Shown piece after piece: positions 45,760 to 56,539 of a stretch of 64,000 bases of DNA (position 1 is its first letter; each line of letters starts with the position of its first letter). A program made the translations under genes and the position numbers. Under the pieces are notes generated by a model that did not search any database, had not been told where the DNA came from, and saw nothing but the letters and a program-made list of their open reading frames with translations. This DNA comes from Glaciozyma antarctica PI12 (lineage: Eukaryota; Basidiomycota; Microbotryomycetes; Kriegeriales; Camptobasidiaceae), in the NCBI GenBank assembly GCA_002917775.1, contig KZ627155.1:1082900-1146899 (forward strand). Reading direction: 5' to 3'.

Positions 45760-48464
45760 ATGCTCGCCAGCCGTCTTTCCCTGTCACACGGCGTTTGGGC
45801 GCTGGCTGCCGGCTTCCTTCTTCTCTCAAAGGTCGCGGCTTCCCCACGCGGCCCCGACGCCGCCGGCGCCCCCTCCACCGGCCTCGGTACACCAGCCTGG
45901 TGAGAGACTCTCTTCTCTGTACGGCTGGTGGTTGAACTCATCTTCTCACTCCTCAACAGGGTTGGGCTTGGCTCTTGCTTTGGCGAGAACGTTGCGGCGT
46001 GCGGGAGTCATGGTGTCGCGACCTCCTGGTGAGTCCTGCCCTCTCATGAACGTTCTCCTGGTCTGATTCCTCGCATTTTGCAGCTTCGGAGACTACGTTC
46101 TTGCGCCGGATAGGACCTGCTTGAGCAAGACGTGCCGTGCTGGCTACTTTTCAACCAAAGACCGAGTCTGCGTGACGGCCGCACCCGCCGCTCACGCTAG
46201 CCTGCTTCGTACGAGGGACGGAAGCATGCAGATATTTATCAAAACGTTCACGGGCAAAAGTGTGTCGTTCTCCCCTGTTCAGCTGCGCTGAGTGCCGAAA
46301 ATCGACTTTGCCACTCTCCAGCCCTTTCCATCGACATCGAGCCCACCGATACGATCGAGGTCATGAAGGAGTTAATCCAAGATAAGGAGGGTATTCCTGT
46401 GGCTCAGCAGCGCGTGGTATTTGCTGGAAAGCAGCTCGAGGACGGCCGTACGCTCGCCGATTACAACATCCAGCGTGAATCAACAGTTCACCTGGTTCTC
46501 GCCTCATGGTACGACCTCGGTGCCCTCTCCTTCATTTCGTACGCTGAATCCTGCCACTTCGCTCAGCCCTGCAGGCTTCTTTCGTACAGGAGGAATCTGC
46601 GAGTCCTGCGGGGAGCATGTCGCCACCTGCGATGGTGCTGGCGCGACAACATGGTGCGTGATCCCTCTACACCTGCGTCTTAAATCGACTCGTACCGCAG
46701 TTGACCGTCTCGTCCTTCAGCATCTTTCCCTTTCTTCTCTCGAGCGCCATTCCCGCAACCTGCGTTTCCGCTTGCTCGACTGGTGAATACGCCAACGCGG
46801 ATCTCGTTTGCGCGCAGTGCACCGGCACCGACGTCGCAAGCTGTGGTGATGGAGACGTCGCTACCTCCTGGTACGCTCCTCACTCGCTCCGATTTTCGCG
46901 CCTGCTGATCTTTTTGTTCTCCAGCACGGGCTCGCTCGTTCTCTCGCTCGACAAGAAGTGCATCGCAAGCTGTGCGACCAGTGAGTTCTCCGCCGACCGC
47001 GTTTGCAAGCAGTGCACCGGTCTCAACGTCGCAACCTGCGATGCAACCGGAGCTCCCGCAAGTTGGTGAGTACTCTTCAGCCGGTCTGTGGCACCCTCAA
47101 AACCTGACGAGCGCTTCAGCTCTCCCGACTACACCCTTTCGAAAATGACGGAAGCCGACTCTGACCATCTCCTCCCTCAGTACCGCTCCTTTCCTTATCT
47201 CAACCAGCACCCCTCCCACCTGCGTTTTGGTCTGTTCAGCGGGCCAGTACGCCACCTCGGATCGCGCCTGCAAGGCCTGCGTCGGCGAAGGAGTCACGGC
47301 GTGCACGCTCACTGGCGCGACCACCTGGTACGTCCTCCCGCTCTTCAATTCTGTACGCCGAAGCTGATGATGATTACCTCAGCTCCTCCGGCTTTGTTCT
47401 TTCCACTACCTCGCCCAAGACTTGCGTCACGGTATCGAAATCGTGCTTGTCGAGCGAGTACGGCAAGAACGGAATCTGCAAGCCCTGCGGAACGGGAGTC
47501 GCTACCTGCACGAGTGCAGGACCCGAGACTTGGTACGTCGTCTCAGTTCGCTTCCTCCACTCGCAGCCCCTTTACTGACAATACCTCTCGCAGCCTGCCT
47601 AGTTTCTTCCTCTCCACGGGTCCGACTTCGAGCGTGACCTGCACCAAGTCCTGCAAGTCCGGCGAGTTTGGACGGAACGGAATCTGCTACGTCTGCTCGG
47701 GCAGGAACGTGGCCGCCTGCACCAGCGCTTCCGCCACTGCTTGGTTCGCTTGCCACTCTCTTTCATTTGGTCGTGCTAACTTGAACTTTTTAAGCGTTCC
47801 ACCTTATGTTCTCTCAACTTCTGGAACCTGCAACGGCAAGGTCTGCCTCACTGGCGAGTACTTGCTCAATGGCAAGTGCTTCGCTTGCCGAGGAACGAAC
47901 GTCGCAACCTGCAGCAGCGCATCTCGAATCGTCTCCTGGTGAGCTCGCTCTCGCCTTCGCTCACCACGATTGCGTTGACGACCTTGTTCCGTAGCGACAG
48001 GCCTTACGTCCTCTCGAGCAGCTCGTCGCCGAACTGCAAGAGCACAACGTGCAGGTCCACCGAGTACAGCAAGAACGGAGTCTGCGTCTCGCTCGGTCCG
48101 AACGTCCAATCTCGCTCGCCGACCGGCGCCATCACTCTCTGGTGCGCATTCGTCCGTCTCCCCTCGCTGTGGCTTGCTAATTCGCACTCTACCGCCACAG
48201 CAAACGATCTTTCCACCTCTCCCACCGACCGACCCGCCACCTGCGCCACCTGCGCTGCAAGACGAATCAGTACCCCAAGGGCGACGAACGCAGCGAAGCA
48301 GGCGTCTGCACGCCGTGCGGATTCAAGGTTCGGACGTGCACGAAGGACGGCGCCGTTCTCGTTTGGTTCGTCCCGAACCTCGCTCCCCAACGTTCGTTAG
48401 CTCATCAGTTTGTTCGCAGCGATGCCAGATACAGGCCCAAGTCCGGAGCGTGCGTTCCGAAGTA
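45760..48464 (+). CDS. Secreted cysteine-rich repeat protein with embedded ubiquitin domain
   Basis: The start [20 protein letters not shown] then LLSKVAASP is a clear signal peptide. What follows is a chain of exons, most of which end on TG|GT, so the codon for Trp or Cys is split and the phase (2) is the same each time. Most exons encode one module of about 40-50 residues: C-x3-C, G-E-[YF], C-x2-C-x-G-x-N/D-V-A-x-C, A-T-S-W. Examples: [38 protein letters not shown] then [53 protein letters not shown]. The Cys pattern is furin/VSP-like. After the second module the frame enters a ubiquitin-like sequence (46226-46507). The end is [15 protein letters not shown], stop. No GPI tail or membrane helix was seen. 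An inverted relative without ubiquitin lies at 56540-58433. Function unknown; cell-surface or secreted is inference. Confidence 0.7.
46226..46507 (+). other. Ubiquitin-like module inside the cysteine-rich gene
   Basis: [12 protein letters not shown], a 56-60 base intron splitting the Thr12 codon, then [60 protein letters not shown]. By eye 52 of the first 71 residues match ubiquitin. Lys6, 11, 27, 33 and 48 are kept; Lys29 and Lys63 are replaced by Leu and Arg. Ile44 is Val. The C-terminal R-L-R-G-G is absent: the chain goes L-A-S and runs straight into the next Cys module, so it cannot be conjugated or cut as normal ubiquitin is. The upstream frame ([17 protein letters not shown]) is open into it. 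Confidence 0.75.
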
Positions 48465-49791
48465 GCGCGCCTGTTCTTTCACCTTTTCCTTAACTCTCGT
48501 GTACGTTGCTCGCTCCTCGCCTTCGCAATCAAAGTCTGATCAAACTCTCTCTCGCAGTTGACTCGGTGTTCAAGATATGAAGGGCTTCAGCTTTTCTCCC
48601 CCGCACGCCTTCGCAATCAAGCAACACCCGTCTCCTTTCCTGTGCAATCGTTCCTGTCAACTTCTCGCAGCTCCAAAGCTCTAGTTCCGTACCATCGCGT
48701 CCTTCGAGCAGAGGAAAGGAAGAAGAGCGATGCAGAACCGTCTTCGGCCCTCCTCGCCGAGGATTGGCTCACCTCACCACCCGGCAGATCCTCGCCTCCC
48801 CACTTCTCCACTTCTTTTTGAACGCTATCGGGGATTCCTCGTAGCAGCCTTCTCTCTCTGAGAAGCAGACGCACACCACGGACGCCTGCGACTGAAACTA
48901 CCTTGCGGTGCGGCCGTCCTTCCTTGCCTTAGCAAGCCGGCTTAGAGGCGCATGTGAAGAATCGAAGCTAATAGGCCTGTAGACTTGGGATTTTTCAGCT
49001 CGGTGAAGGGCGCTGGAGCACTTTGTAGGCTGCTGGAAACTCAAAAGAAGGAGGAATGCTGCGGGGAGCGAGCGGCGGTGAGTGGAGGGACTGGGAGAGT
49101 GTGTGGACTCGATAATCTCAATAACGTCCGCATATTCTTCAGATCTCTTCCTCGTTACATACCTAGCCTGGCTCTCAAGTCGTCCAGCTCACCCGGAGTC
49201 CGAAAGTCCGACCCCCTCCACCTCTGCGTGCAGAGCTTCTGTGTCCGGCCTGAAGAAGTTTCGAATCGTAAGCTTACATTGAAAGTTACAGAGAGCTCGC
49301 ACGCCCGACTAAGGCGAATAGTGGAACCAGCGTGAGAGGCTCCCTCTCTTCCGAAACTGTACGAGCAATGTACCGACGGTCGGGTGGGCCCTTCGACTAC
49401 CTTGTCCTTCTTCTGCACCGATTAATGAGTAACCATGCTGCTTACCACTGCCTTGCATAGAAGCTCAAACACGTTTGCCGCACCAAAGCTCCCTCACTCT
49501 CCTGTGGCGGTCCTTCGCAGACCTCGCTGATCTCGCTCGCCATTTTCTTCCTCCGCATCGTGCCTCCTCTTTCCAGTATCTTTCAAGGATCCTTTATCCT
49601 CTTCGTATTGTATCAGCCTTCAATCGCTAAAAAATGAGAAATAGAAAAAAGTTGGGAGGAAACTTGACGTCCAGCCAAGATTGACCCCAGATCTGTTTTT
49701 CGCCCCTCTCCGCCCCAACCCCTTTTCCGATCCCTCCTCCGGAAACGACGACGACGACCGACGACCGACGACGACGAAGACGACAACGACG
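48465..49791. other. Long gene-free stretch
   Basis: About 1.3 kb upstream of the Myb/zinc-finger gene. Open frames in it are short and uncorrelated. It probably holds a long regulatory region and 5' leader. No repeat or RNA gene is seen apart from the CGA run at its end. Confidence 0.45.
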
Positions 49792-49793
49792 AT
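49742..49793 (+). repeat. CGA-rich microsatellite in the 5' leader
   Basis: Repeats of ACG/CGA with single-base interruptions directly before the start codon of the Myb/zinc-finger gene. Confidence 0.75.
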
Positions 49794-51974
49794 GGAGCAC
49801 CTACTCCAGGCCACCAACCTCGCACCACCGCCTGAACAGGCTCAAGACTGTGAGTCCCTTGGGCTTGACTCGCCTCCCCAGCCTCCGCCCCCTGACCTCA
49901 ACACCTTCAGCAGTCCCAGTCACTTCCGAGGACCCCATTCCCGACCCAGACACTCCCCGTACCCGTACTCGCACTCGCCAATCCAGCGCAGCGAGGCCAC
50001 CAGGTCCCTGGACCAAGGAACGTCGAGCGCGCTGGACGAAAGACGAGGACGACGAGCTCATCGCGCTGGTTCGCGTCAGTCCACCGCTTACGTGGGGACA
50101 GATTGCAGAGGGGATTAGTACGGAAAGGGCGAGTGCGGGGTGCATGATGAGGTGGTACAATCACGTTAGGAAGGTGGCAGGAGGTGAGTTGCCCCCAGCC
50201 CGGTCGCGCGTTTGTTTGGGGGGGGGGGGGTCGACGAGGGGCTGAAGAACTCAGTCGTGGTCTGCTGCACTTGCAGTACAGTGTAGACTACGCGCTGAGC
50301 GACTCCGGTGGACTTGGGAGCTTTGTGAACGTCCTCGGCCAAGATCCGCCCGCGCTGACCCCCTCTCCTCCTTCCTCCGCGCAGACGTCGCCCGCGTCGA
50401 ACCCGCCGGCTCTGTCGTTCCTGACCACAACTCGGCCTCTCCTGACCGTACGTTCGTTTTCTATCGCCCCGCCTGCCTGCCCGCGACCTGACTCTGCATC
50501 CTCAGCCTCGACCACGACTTTGGCTACGACGAGCCACCCGCGCCGCTGGACTCCCGCCGACGACACGGTTCTCCTCGCCGCAGTTGCTCAACACGGTCGC
50601 AAGTGGGATGCCGTGGCTTCGTCCTTGGCGAGTGGAGAGGGGAGGAGCGTGAGGGCGTACAGGGAGCGATGGCAGAAGATTGTCAAGGCGCAGGGAGAGG
50701 ACGAGGATAGGAGCGACGAGGAAGACGATGAGGATGCCGATGGGAGTGAGGGTGCGTTCCGTCGTTTTCTGATGGTGGCGAAAGACTGAGCTAACGCACT
50801 GTCGCAGACGAGGGAGTCGACCTCGAAGCCGTTCTCAACGCCGCACCTCCGCCGGGCGAGCAGTTCATCGCTTTGACGATGAACTGGTCGCCGCAAGACG
50901 ACGCTCAGCTCATCGACGGAGTCAGCGCCGATCCTCCCCTCACCTGGTACCAGATTGGCGAGAGGATGAACCCGCCTCGCCTCGGTGCAGAGTGCCTCAA
51001 GAGGTGGTACCATTCTGGCAAGGCTTTGGCTCCACGTGCGTTCCTTCATCCATCCCGTCGAACGTGTGGCTAACAGTCCTTGCAGATGTCATCCGCGTCG
51101 AGCCTCTCCCTGGACAACTGGCACCGAGTGCGTCCCCTCCCTCGCCTGTCCTCCTTCCCCGCTCACAAACCCGCTTCACAGCTCCCGCTCGCGCCCCCGC
51201 TCAGAACCTCTACACTCCCTACCCCATGCCTCACATCCCCTCTCTCCCCTCGACCGCCCTCGTCTCGAACCCGCCTATCCCGTTCCAAGCCAACTCGGTC
51301 ATCCGCGGTCGCCGTACTCTCTCTCCCAGTGCGCTGGCAGGAACGCTCTTTAGTCCCAAAGGGAGGCAGAGGAAGGTGCACTGCTGCCCGGCCGACAACT
51401 GTGGAGCGGCGTTCAAGAGGAGTGAGCATCTCAAAAGGCACTATCGCGCGGTTCACGTTGGTGCGAAGCGTGCGTCCTCCATTCTCGCTCTTTGTCGCTG
51501 TACTGACTCTGCGCCACGATCACAGCGTTCCCGTGCCAGTGGTCCTCGTGCGGCAAGTCGTTCTCGCGCAAGGACAACCTCCAGCAGCACGTACGTCCTC
51601 CACGCTCTCCCTCTTCTCCCATCCTAACTCGTCGCGCGCAGATGTCAATGGTCCACGGCTCTCCCGTCCCCGGTTCCTCCGCCGGCACTCCCAACCTCAA
51701 AACGAAGCCCGCCTCTCGCGCCGTCCCCAAACTTCCCAAGGAGCCTATCCATCAGCAATCGCACCGCGACGGATCTTCCTCGGGCTCGTCTTCGGAGGAG
51801 GAGGATTCGTTGGAGAGGGAGGACGGACCGAGTGGGATTAGGAGCGAGGAGAGGGGGGAACCGGTGAGGAAGAGGAATAGGACTGAGTCGGTACTGGGGT
51901 TGGTGAGGAAGGAGGAGGAGAGTGAGGAAGATAAGGTTGAGGCGGAAGAGAGTTATGAGAGGACGAGGTGCTAG
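49792..51974 (+). CDS. Transcription factor with three Myb/SANT repeats and two C2H2 zinc fingers
   Basis: Start MEHLLQATNLAPPPEQAQD. SANT1: RARWTKDEDDELIALVRVSP, PLTWGQIAEGI, CMMRWYNHVRKVAG. SANT2: RRWTPADDTVLLAAVAQHGR, KWDAVASSLAS, RAYRERWQKIVK. An acidic stretch (EDRSDEEDDEDADG) follows. SANT3: MNWSPQDDAQLIDGVSADPP, LTWYQIGERM, CLKRWYHSGKAL. Then two C2H2 fingers: CCPADNCGAAFKRSEHLKRH-YRAVH and CQWSSCGKSFSRKDNLQQHM-SMVH, of the Msn2/4-like type with R-x-x-H-L and R-K-D-N-L contact residues. A Ser/acidic tail ends ESYERTRC. Several introns separate the domains; one holds 13 consecutive G. The tryptophans of each SANT repeat are in place. The joining of Myb and C2H2 DNA-binding units in one protein is unusual. 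Targets are unknown. Confidence 0.85.
50218..50230 (+). repeat. Run of 13 G in an intron
   Basis: Mononucleotide tract inside an intron of the Myb/zinc-finger gene, likely length-polymorphic and prone to miscounting. Confidence 0.9.
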
Positions 51975-52493
51975 CGAGGGGAGCGAGCTGGAGGATAGGG
52001 AATTGTGCTTGCATTTTTAGCTTTTGACGAGAGTGTTGGCTGCTGCTGCTGCTTGCGAATCGGTTTAGCTTGAACGGCGGCGGTCTCATGGGAGAATGAA
52101 GCACGTCGAGCAGCACCGCGACGGTCACTGACTCTCTTTCTCTGACAGCGTGCTGGACGGTCAAGTCTCAAGAACGAGGGAGGACCGCAGTAATCATGTG
52201 CAAATGAAGAAGTAGAGCACGAAACGCATGGCGAGCGCGGTCAACTGCGCTGGTTTGCGCGGTGAAGGAGACAAGAGTTAGGTGAACGACACGCGCGTCT
52301 TTTGAAGGAGCTTCAATCAAAGTTGGAATTCATCGTCCGCAGGAGAGTGGAGAGGGAGAGAGGATTAGTTCGCTGAGCCACGAAGCGCGACTTAGGCTTA
52401 GGGTTAGGGTTAGGAGCAGAAGTCTGCGAAGGGGCGAGCCAAAATCCACAGTCTCCCAAGTCCAGCCCCCTTTCGCCCAACTCGCCTCCAGCC
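51975..52493. other. Gene-free spacer with a telomere-like motif
   Basis: 519 bases between two plus-strand genes. It contains the TTAGGG-type sequence listed separately; nothing else is supported. Confidence 0.5.
52392..52414 (+). repeat. Short interstitial telomere-like repeat
   Basis: TTAGGC, then TTAGGG twice, then TTAGG, in direct order. TTAGGG is the telomere unit in many basidiomycetes. With under four units it could be chance or a factor-binding site (telo-box) in the promoter of the RING gene, about 80 bases upstream of its start. Confidence 0.7.
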
Positions 52494-54172
52494 ATGGCGC
52501 TCCCCAACCCCGGCTCCTCAATCCAATGGACCAAAGTCCCCGCCTACTCCACCTCCCTCGTCTCACTCCTCCTCCTCCTCCCACACGACGAAGCCCAAGC
52601 TCTCTTCATCACCAACAAGCGTCACCGCTCCGCCGACTGGGTCTCGACGCGCGCGATGAACTTGAGGAGGGTGACCGAGGGTCTGTTTCGTGCGGTGGAC
52701 GAGGTGGGGAGGATGAAGCAGGTTGCGAGTGTCGAGAGGAGGTTGGTGAGGTGAGTTCGAGGTATGAGGGAGGGGTGCAGCGCGGGTGGGCGGGTTCCTG
52801 GCGTGGTGTGGGTTGGGAGAGCGTGCGGATGTGGGCGGAGGTGCTGCTGGGGCGGCTCGGGGATGGAGGTGGTGGGAGGCGGTTAGACGAGCTCTCGGCA
52901 GCAGCTGTTCCACCTAGGATGCAGAGCTCATTCCGCAGAGCTTCTCAGAGGAGGGCTGTCGGTGGGAGCTCTTAACGCGGCGACCTGCCTTCCTTGGGCG
53001 TGATTGCCTGCCAGAGTTGAGCCCGTCGAGGTGTCCTGCTCGTGGTATGCTGGCGAGCGGGTCGTCAGGAGCACTTGGACAGCTTCAGCTCGATACCTAC
53101 GAGGATCGCTCGCTGACATTCTATCTCTATCGCCTGCAGCCTTGGCAAATCCTACTCGTTCGACATCATGCAGCTCAAGTTTGCCCCCTTTGACCGCGCT
53201 ACGCTCGACCGTGCGTCCTCCTAATCCCCTGGCTACTCGCGCTGAACGATCTCGCAGCCTATATTCGCTCTCACAGTCCCTGGTGGGACGAACTTCGCTC
53301 CATCTTACGCGATCATCCCGATTTTGTCGAGTGGGATGAGAACGCACCGCCCCCGCAAGAAGAGGAGGAGGAGGAGGAGGAGGAGTTTGGCAACGAGAAC
53401 TGGGACGGCATCGACGAGGTTATGGAGGAAGCGATGCAGGGTGCGCTGCTCTCTCCGACTCCGTTTCTCCTATCGCTCACCCTCTCCACAGGAGTCGAAT
53501 ACGAATCACCAGAACGCCATCCTCCAGACCCCTACTCCTCTCCTCGTCTCGCTGCTCAGCCTCACCTCCCCGCTCAGCCCCAACCTCAAGCTCAACCCGA
53601 ACCTCAGTACCTCACCGCCCCAGAGCCTCCCGGAACCCCCGGCATCTCCCACTGCCCAACCTGCGACCTCCCTCTCCACTCTTCCACCTCCGAAGCCCAC
53701 CTTCGACAATGCCTCGATGGTGGAGGAGGGTACATGAGCTCGTGCCCGATTTGTGATGCCTCGCTCGGAGGGGAGTGGGGAGCGGGGAGGGGGAGAGGCA
53801 CGTCGAGGCGTGCTGTAATGGTGGGGCGGTGGGGAAGGTGGCTGATTCGGTTGGTGAGTCGCACGTTCTGGTGGAAGTTGGGAGTGAAGCTGATGCGTTC
53901 TGGGTGCAGTGTTTGTGTGCGATGGGAAGACGCTGCCGCAGGACGACGAGACGAACGCGGTCGCCGAGGTGCGTTTGCCCTTCTCTCGCTCGAGGTTGCT
54001 CCTGACGCCGATCGAACAGTGCGGAGTATGCATGGAGGATTTCGAGACGGGGACGAGGCTGACGAGGTTGAGCTGTTACTGCGTTTATCACGAGGAGTGC
54101 GTTTCGCGCTGGTGGACGACGGGAGGGGGCTTCTGCCCTCTGCACAAAGGCGACAGACCCGCGATGGCGTAG
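52494..54172 (+). CDS. UBZ/RING-type E3 ubiquitin ligase
   Basis: The C-terminus is a RING: CGVCMEDFETGTRLTRLSCY, CVYHEECVSRWW, FCPLH, with C-x2-C, C-x-H, x2-C and C-P-L ligands. Ahead of it are two UBZ-like C2HC fingers: HCPTCDLPLHSSTSEAHLRQ-C, and CPICDASLGGEW then GERHVEACC. The frame slips by one base between CPICDASLGGEWG and GEGERHVEACC, in a run of G (about 53765-53800), where an error is likely. The N-terminal exon MALPNPGSSIQWTKVPAYST, then SLVSLLLLLPHDEAQALFIT and NKRHRSADWVSTRAMNLRRV, is not a domain I know. It is followed by an unusually long intron (about 390 bases), then KSYSFDIMQLKFAPFDRATL and HSPWWDELRSILRDHPDFVE with a poly-Glu run. The first exon could be a separate gene. 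The role as an E3 is known family biology; substrates are unknown. Confidence 0.75.
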
Positions 54173-54469
54173 CGAGGTGAGATTGCCCTACCTTGTGAAG
54201 AGAAAGACCGAGCTGCTTGAGGTTAGATGGGCAGACTGAGGGCGGGAGATTCGGGTTTCGACGGCGTTTGTTGTTCAGCTTTAGGATGCATTGCAGGACT
54301 GGGTTCCTTGAGCATCCGAGAGATGCGGTACGCCGAAGAAGAACTGCTTGTAGCCTTCGACAGGTCCTGGGCAGAACCAGAGTGGCGCGACAGGCGTTCG
54401 CAGCTTCGCAGCATCGGAGAGACGCCTCCAAACCGACTCTCAGTGTTCCCTCTAGCCATAAATACGCCT

Positions 54470-56457
54470 CTAAATCGCATCCTCCCACGCCGCCCTCAAC
54501 CAGATCCAATCGAGATGCGGCCGACTCGTCCACGGCCAGCAAATGACCTTCTTCGGCGCCCTGACGGGCTCCCAGTCGATTCGCTCCTCGTCTGGTCGCA
54601 CGTTCCTCACGCTCCTCATCGTCTTCAGTAGCGAGGCGTCGCTCCAAAGATCCTCGACGTCTGCGCGTGGCGTTCGGGGTCAGCAGTCGCTCGGAGAGAC
54701 GTCGCACGCGCCACTCACAGGTTGAGTGCACCGACGGCACGAGCTGATGTAGAACACCGTCAGCTTCTCCTTCCACGCAGTCGTCAGAGAAAGACGCACC
54801 ACAAAGCGCCCGAAGCCTCTCCGCCAGAAATCCTTCGCCACGAGCTTACATTCGCTTGCTTCGCACTCGCCCGACTCGCGATCCGCTCCACGAAAGATGA
54901 CCGGCTCCTCCAACTCTCCGTAATGCGGAAGCATCTTACGCCGTTCCGGATTCTCCATTTCTTCCGCTGGAGGCTGCTGGGGAGGAGATTCGTCGAGGTG
55001 CGGCGGGGAAGACGCGTCGGAGAGGGTGGGAGGAGGGTCAAGGGGAAAGTTATCTTCTGGGAGTCGTTCTCCGCGGAAAGGTCGGGCGTCGAGAGCGATC
55101 CTGCACGACGTCGTTAGGCCAGGTTTCAGTGATTGCGAATCCGGAGAGCTTACATTCCGTTCCAGCATGAATCTGCAGCGGAATTCGTCAGCTCGGCGAA
55201 GATATTAGGAGAGGTGGTACGCACAGACGGGAATAGGAAGAGCCTGCTTGTACCTCGCGAGATACTGCTTCTCGATCGGCGCACGAAAGAGGTCCTTGAG
55301 CCCGTCCTTCCAGCTTCGCAATGGATCGAAGCGAGGTCGAATCGAGCGTCCAGTCAAGCTCCGAGTGACCCACTGAGAATGGAGCGTAGTCAGCGATAGC
55401 TCGCGAGGAGGAGGATGGAAACTGACGTTGTCGTAGAATCTTGGATTGCCAAGTGGGCCCGTCCAGTCGAGTCCGCACGCACCATGAGCCTTCTGAAATA
55501 TGCGCTGATGGAAAAGCTCGAGGAGGTTCCCTCTGCACCAGCGAAACGATCAGCTTTCGAGCGGGACTGCAAAGGTGAATCAATTCACCGACAGTGGAAG
55601 ACGTCGTTCACGAAGAGCACCGTCTCGTACCGCGGGGCCCCCTCAGTATGCAGCGGCTCAAGTACGACGTTGCGATAGACCGCCAATTGCTCAATGCGAT
55701 CCACATTCCTCCAGTCCGTCGCCTGATGCTCAGAGCTGATCGTGTGCGGTACTCGCGCCGCTGTAAGCGCCGCGGCCAAGTGAGCCATGTAGATTGGCGT
55801 CCAATCTTTCGAGCCGTTCTCAAAGATTGCGATGTGCACGTTGGAGCGGCCGAGGAAGTCGGCAAGTTGAAGGAGGTTGCGAGCGAGAGTTGGGAAGACG
55901 GCCTGGTTGTTGTAGAGGTTGATGCTGACGAGGACAGGGCCTTGGTCACGCAGGTAGCCGTATCGAACTTCGTCTCCGAATAATCCTCCCGCGTACTGAC
56001 TGCATGTACCTTGTTAGCTCCTTGCTTACTTCCCCAGCACCAGCGCAGCTCACAAGGTGCACTCCAGCGTCGAGGGACCCTCGGGACCAAACGAAAGGCG
56101 GTAATCGAGCTCCTGCTGAATCTCAACGAGAGAGGCGTTGGAGGAGAAGTCGAATGGAGCTACGCGGTGCTCGATGGGAAGGGGAGAAGGGTAAAAAGGC
56201 GCGTCCTTCGACCGCGCGTCTGGCTGGCCGCGAACGAGGAACATGGCGATGCAGAAGACAGCGATGAGGGTGATAATAGTGCTGAGGAGTATGAGTACGC
56301 GGCGAGTGAGGCGGAGGCGTGGGCGCAACTGCTTGCTGCGTTGGGTTGGCTCGAGAGGGCCGGGGGCGAGGAGCGGGGCGTTGTCTTCGTCGTCACGGTC
56401 GGCTTGAGAGAGGTAGGACGCGATGGGCCGCTTGGTGGGCGCTCTGAAGGGCAACAT
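54470..56457 (-). CDS. GT69 alpha-1,3-mannosyltransferase (CAP59/CMT1-like)
   Basis: Golgi type II membrane glycosyltransferase of the family that includes Cryptococcus Cap59 and Cmt1, which act in capsule and surface glycan synthesis. The start MLPFRAPTKRPIASYLSQAD gives a short cytosolic tail, then one membrane helix RRVLILLSTIITLIAVFCIA-MFLV. The luminal catalytic part: VLVSINLYNNQAVFPTLARN, LLQLADFLGRSNVHIAIFEN, GSKDWTPIYMAHLAAALTAA, ERAPRYETVLFVNDVFHC region (the family's L-F-V-N-D-V motif), LDWTGPLGNPRFYDN, KQALPIPVCANAG, ECKLVAKDFWRRGFGRFVVL-VPSVHSTC near the end, and ERIDWEPVRAPKKVICWPWT. About eight exons. The product of the pathway in this yeast is not shown by the sequence. Confidence 0.88.
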
Positions 56458-56539
56458 CCTGCAGGTGAACGTCGAGGACAGCGGGAGAGAAACGACAGGC
56501 GAAGGTCAAAAAGAGCTCGAGCGCTGCGCTAGCGCCCGG

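Noticed and set aside
44727-45956. 409-codon open frame on the minus strand
   Set aside because: Antisense to the copper-fist gene and the signal peptide of the next gene; Ser/Arg-rich composition from GC bias only.
52392-52414. Chromosome end
   Set aside because: Fewer than four telomere-like units, with conserved genes on both sides; not a telomere.
53604-54776. 390-codon open frame on the minus strand
   Set aside because: Antisense to the RING gene, whose zinc ligands are clear on the plus strand; it also overlaps the real GT69 C-terminus in another frame.
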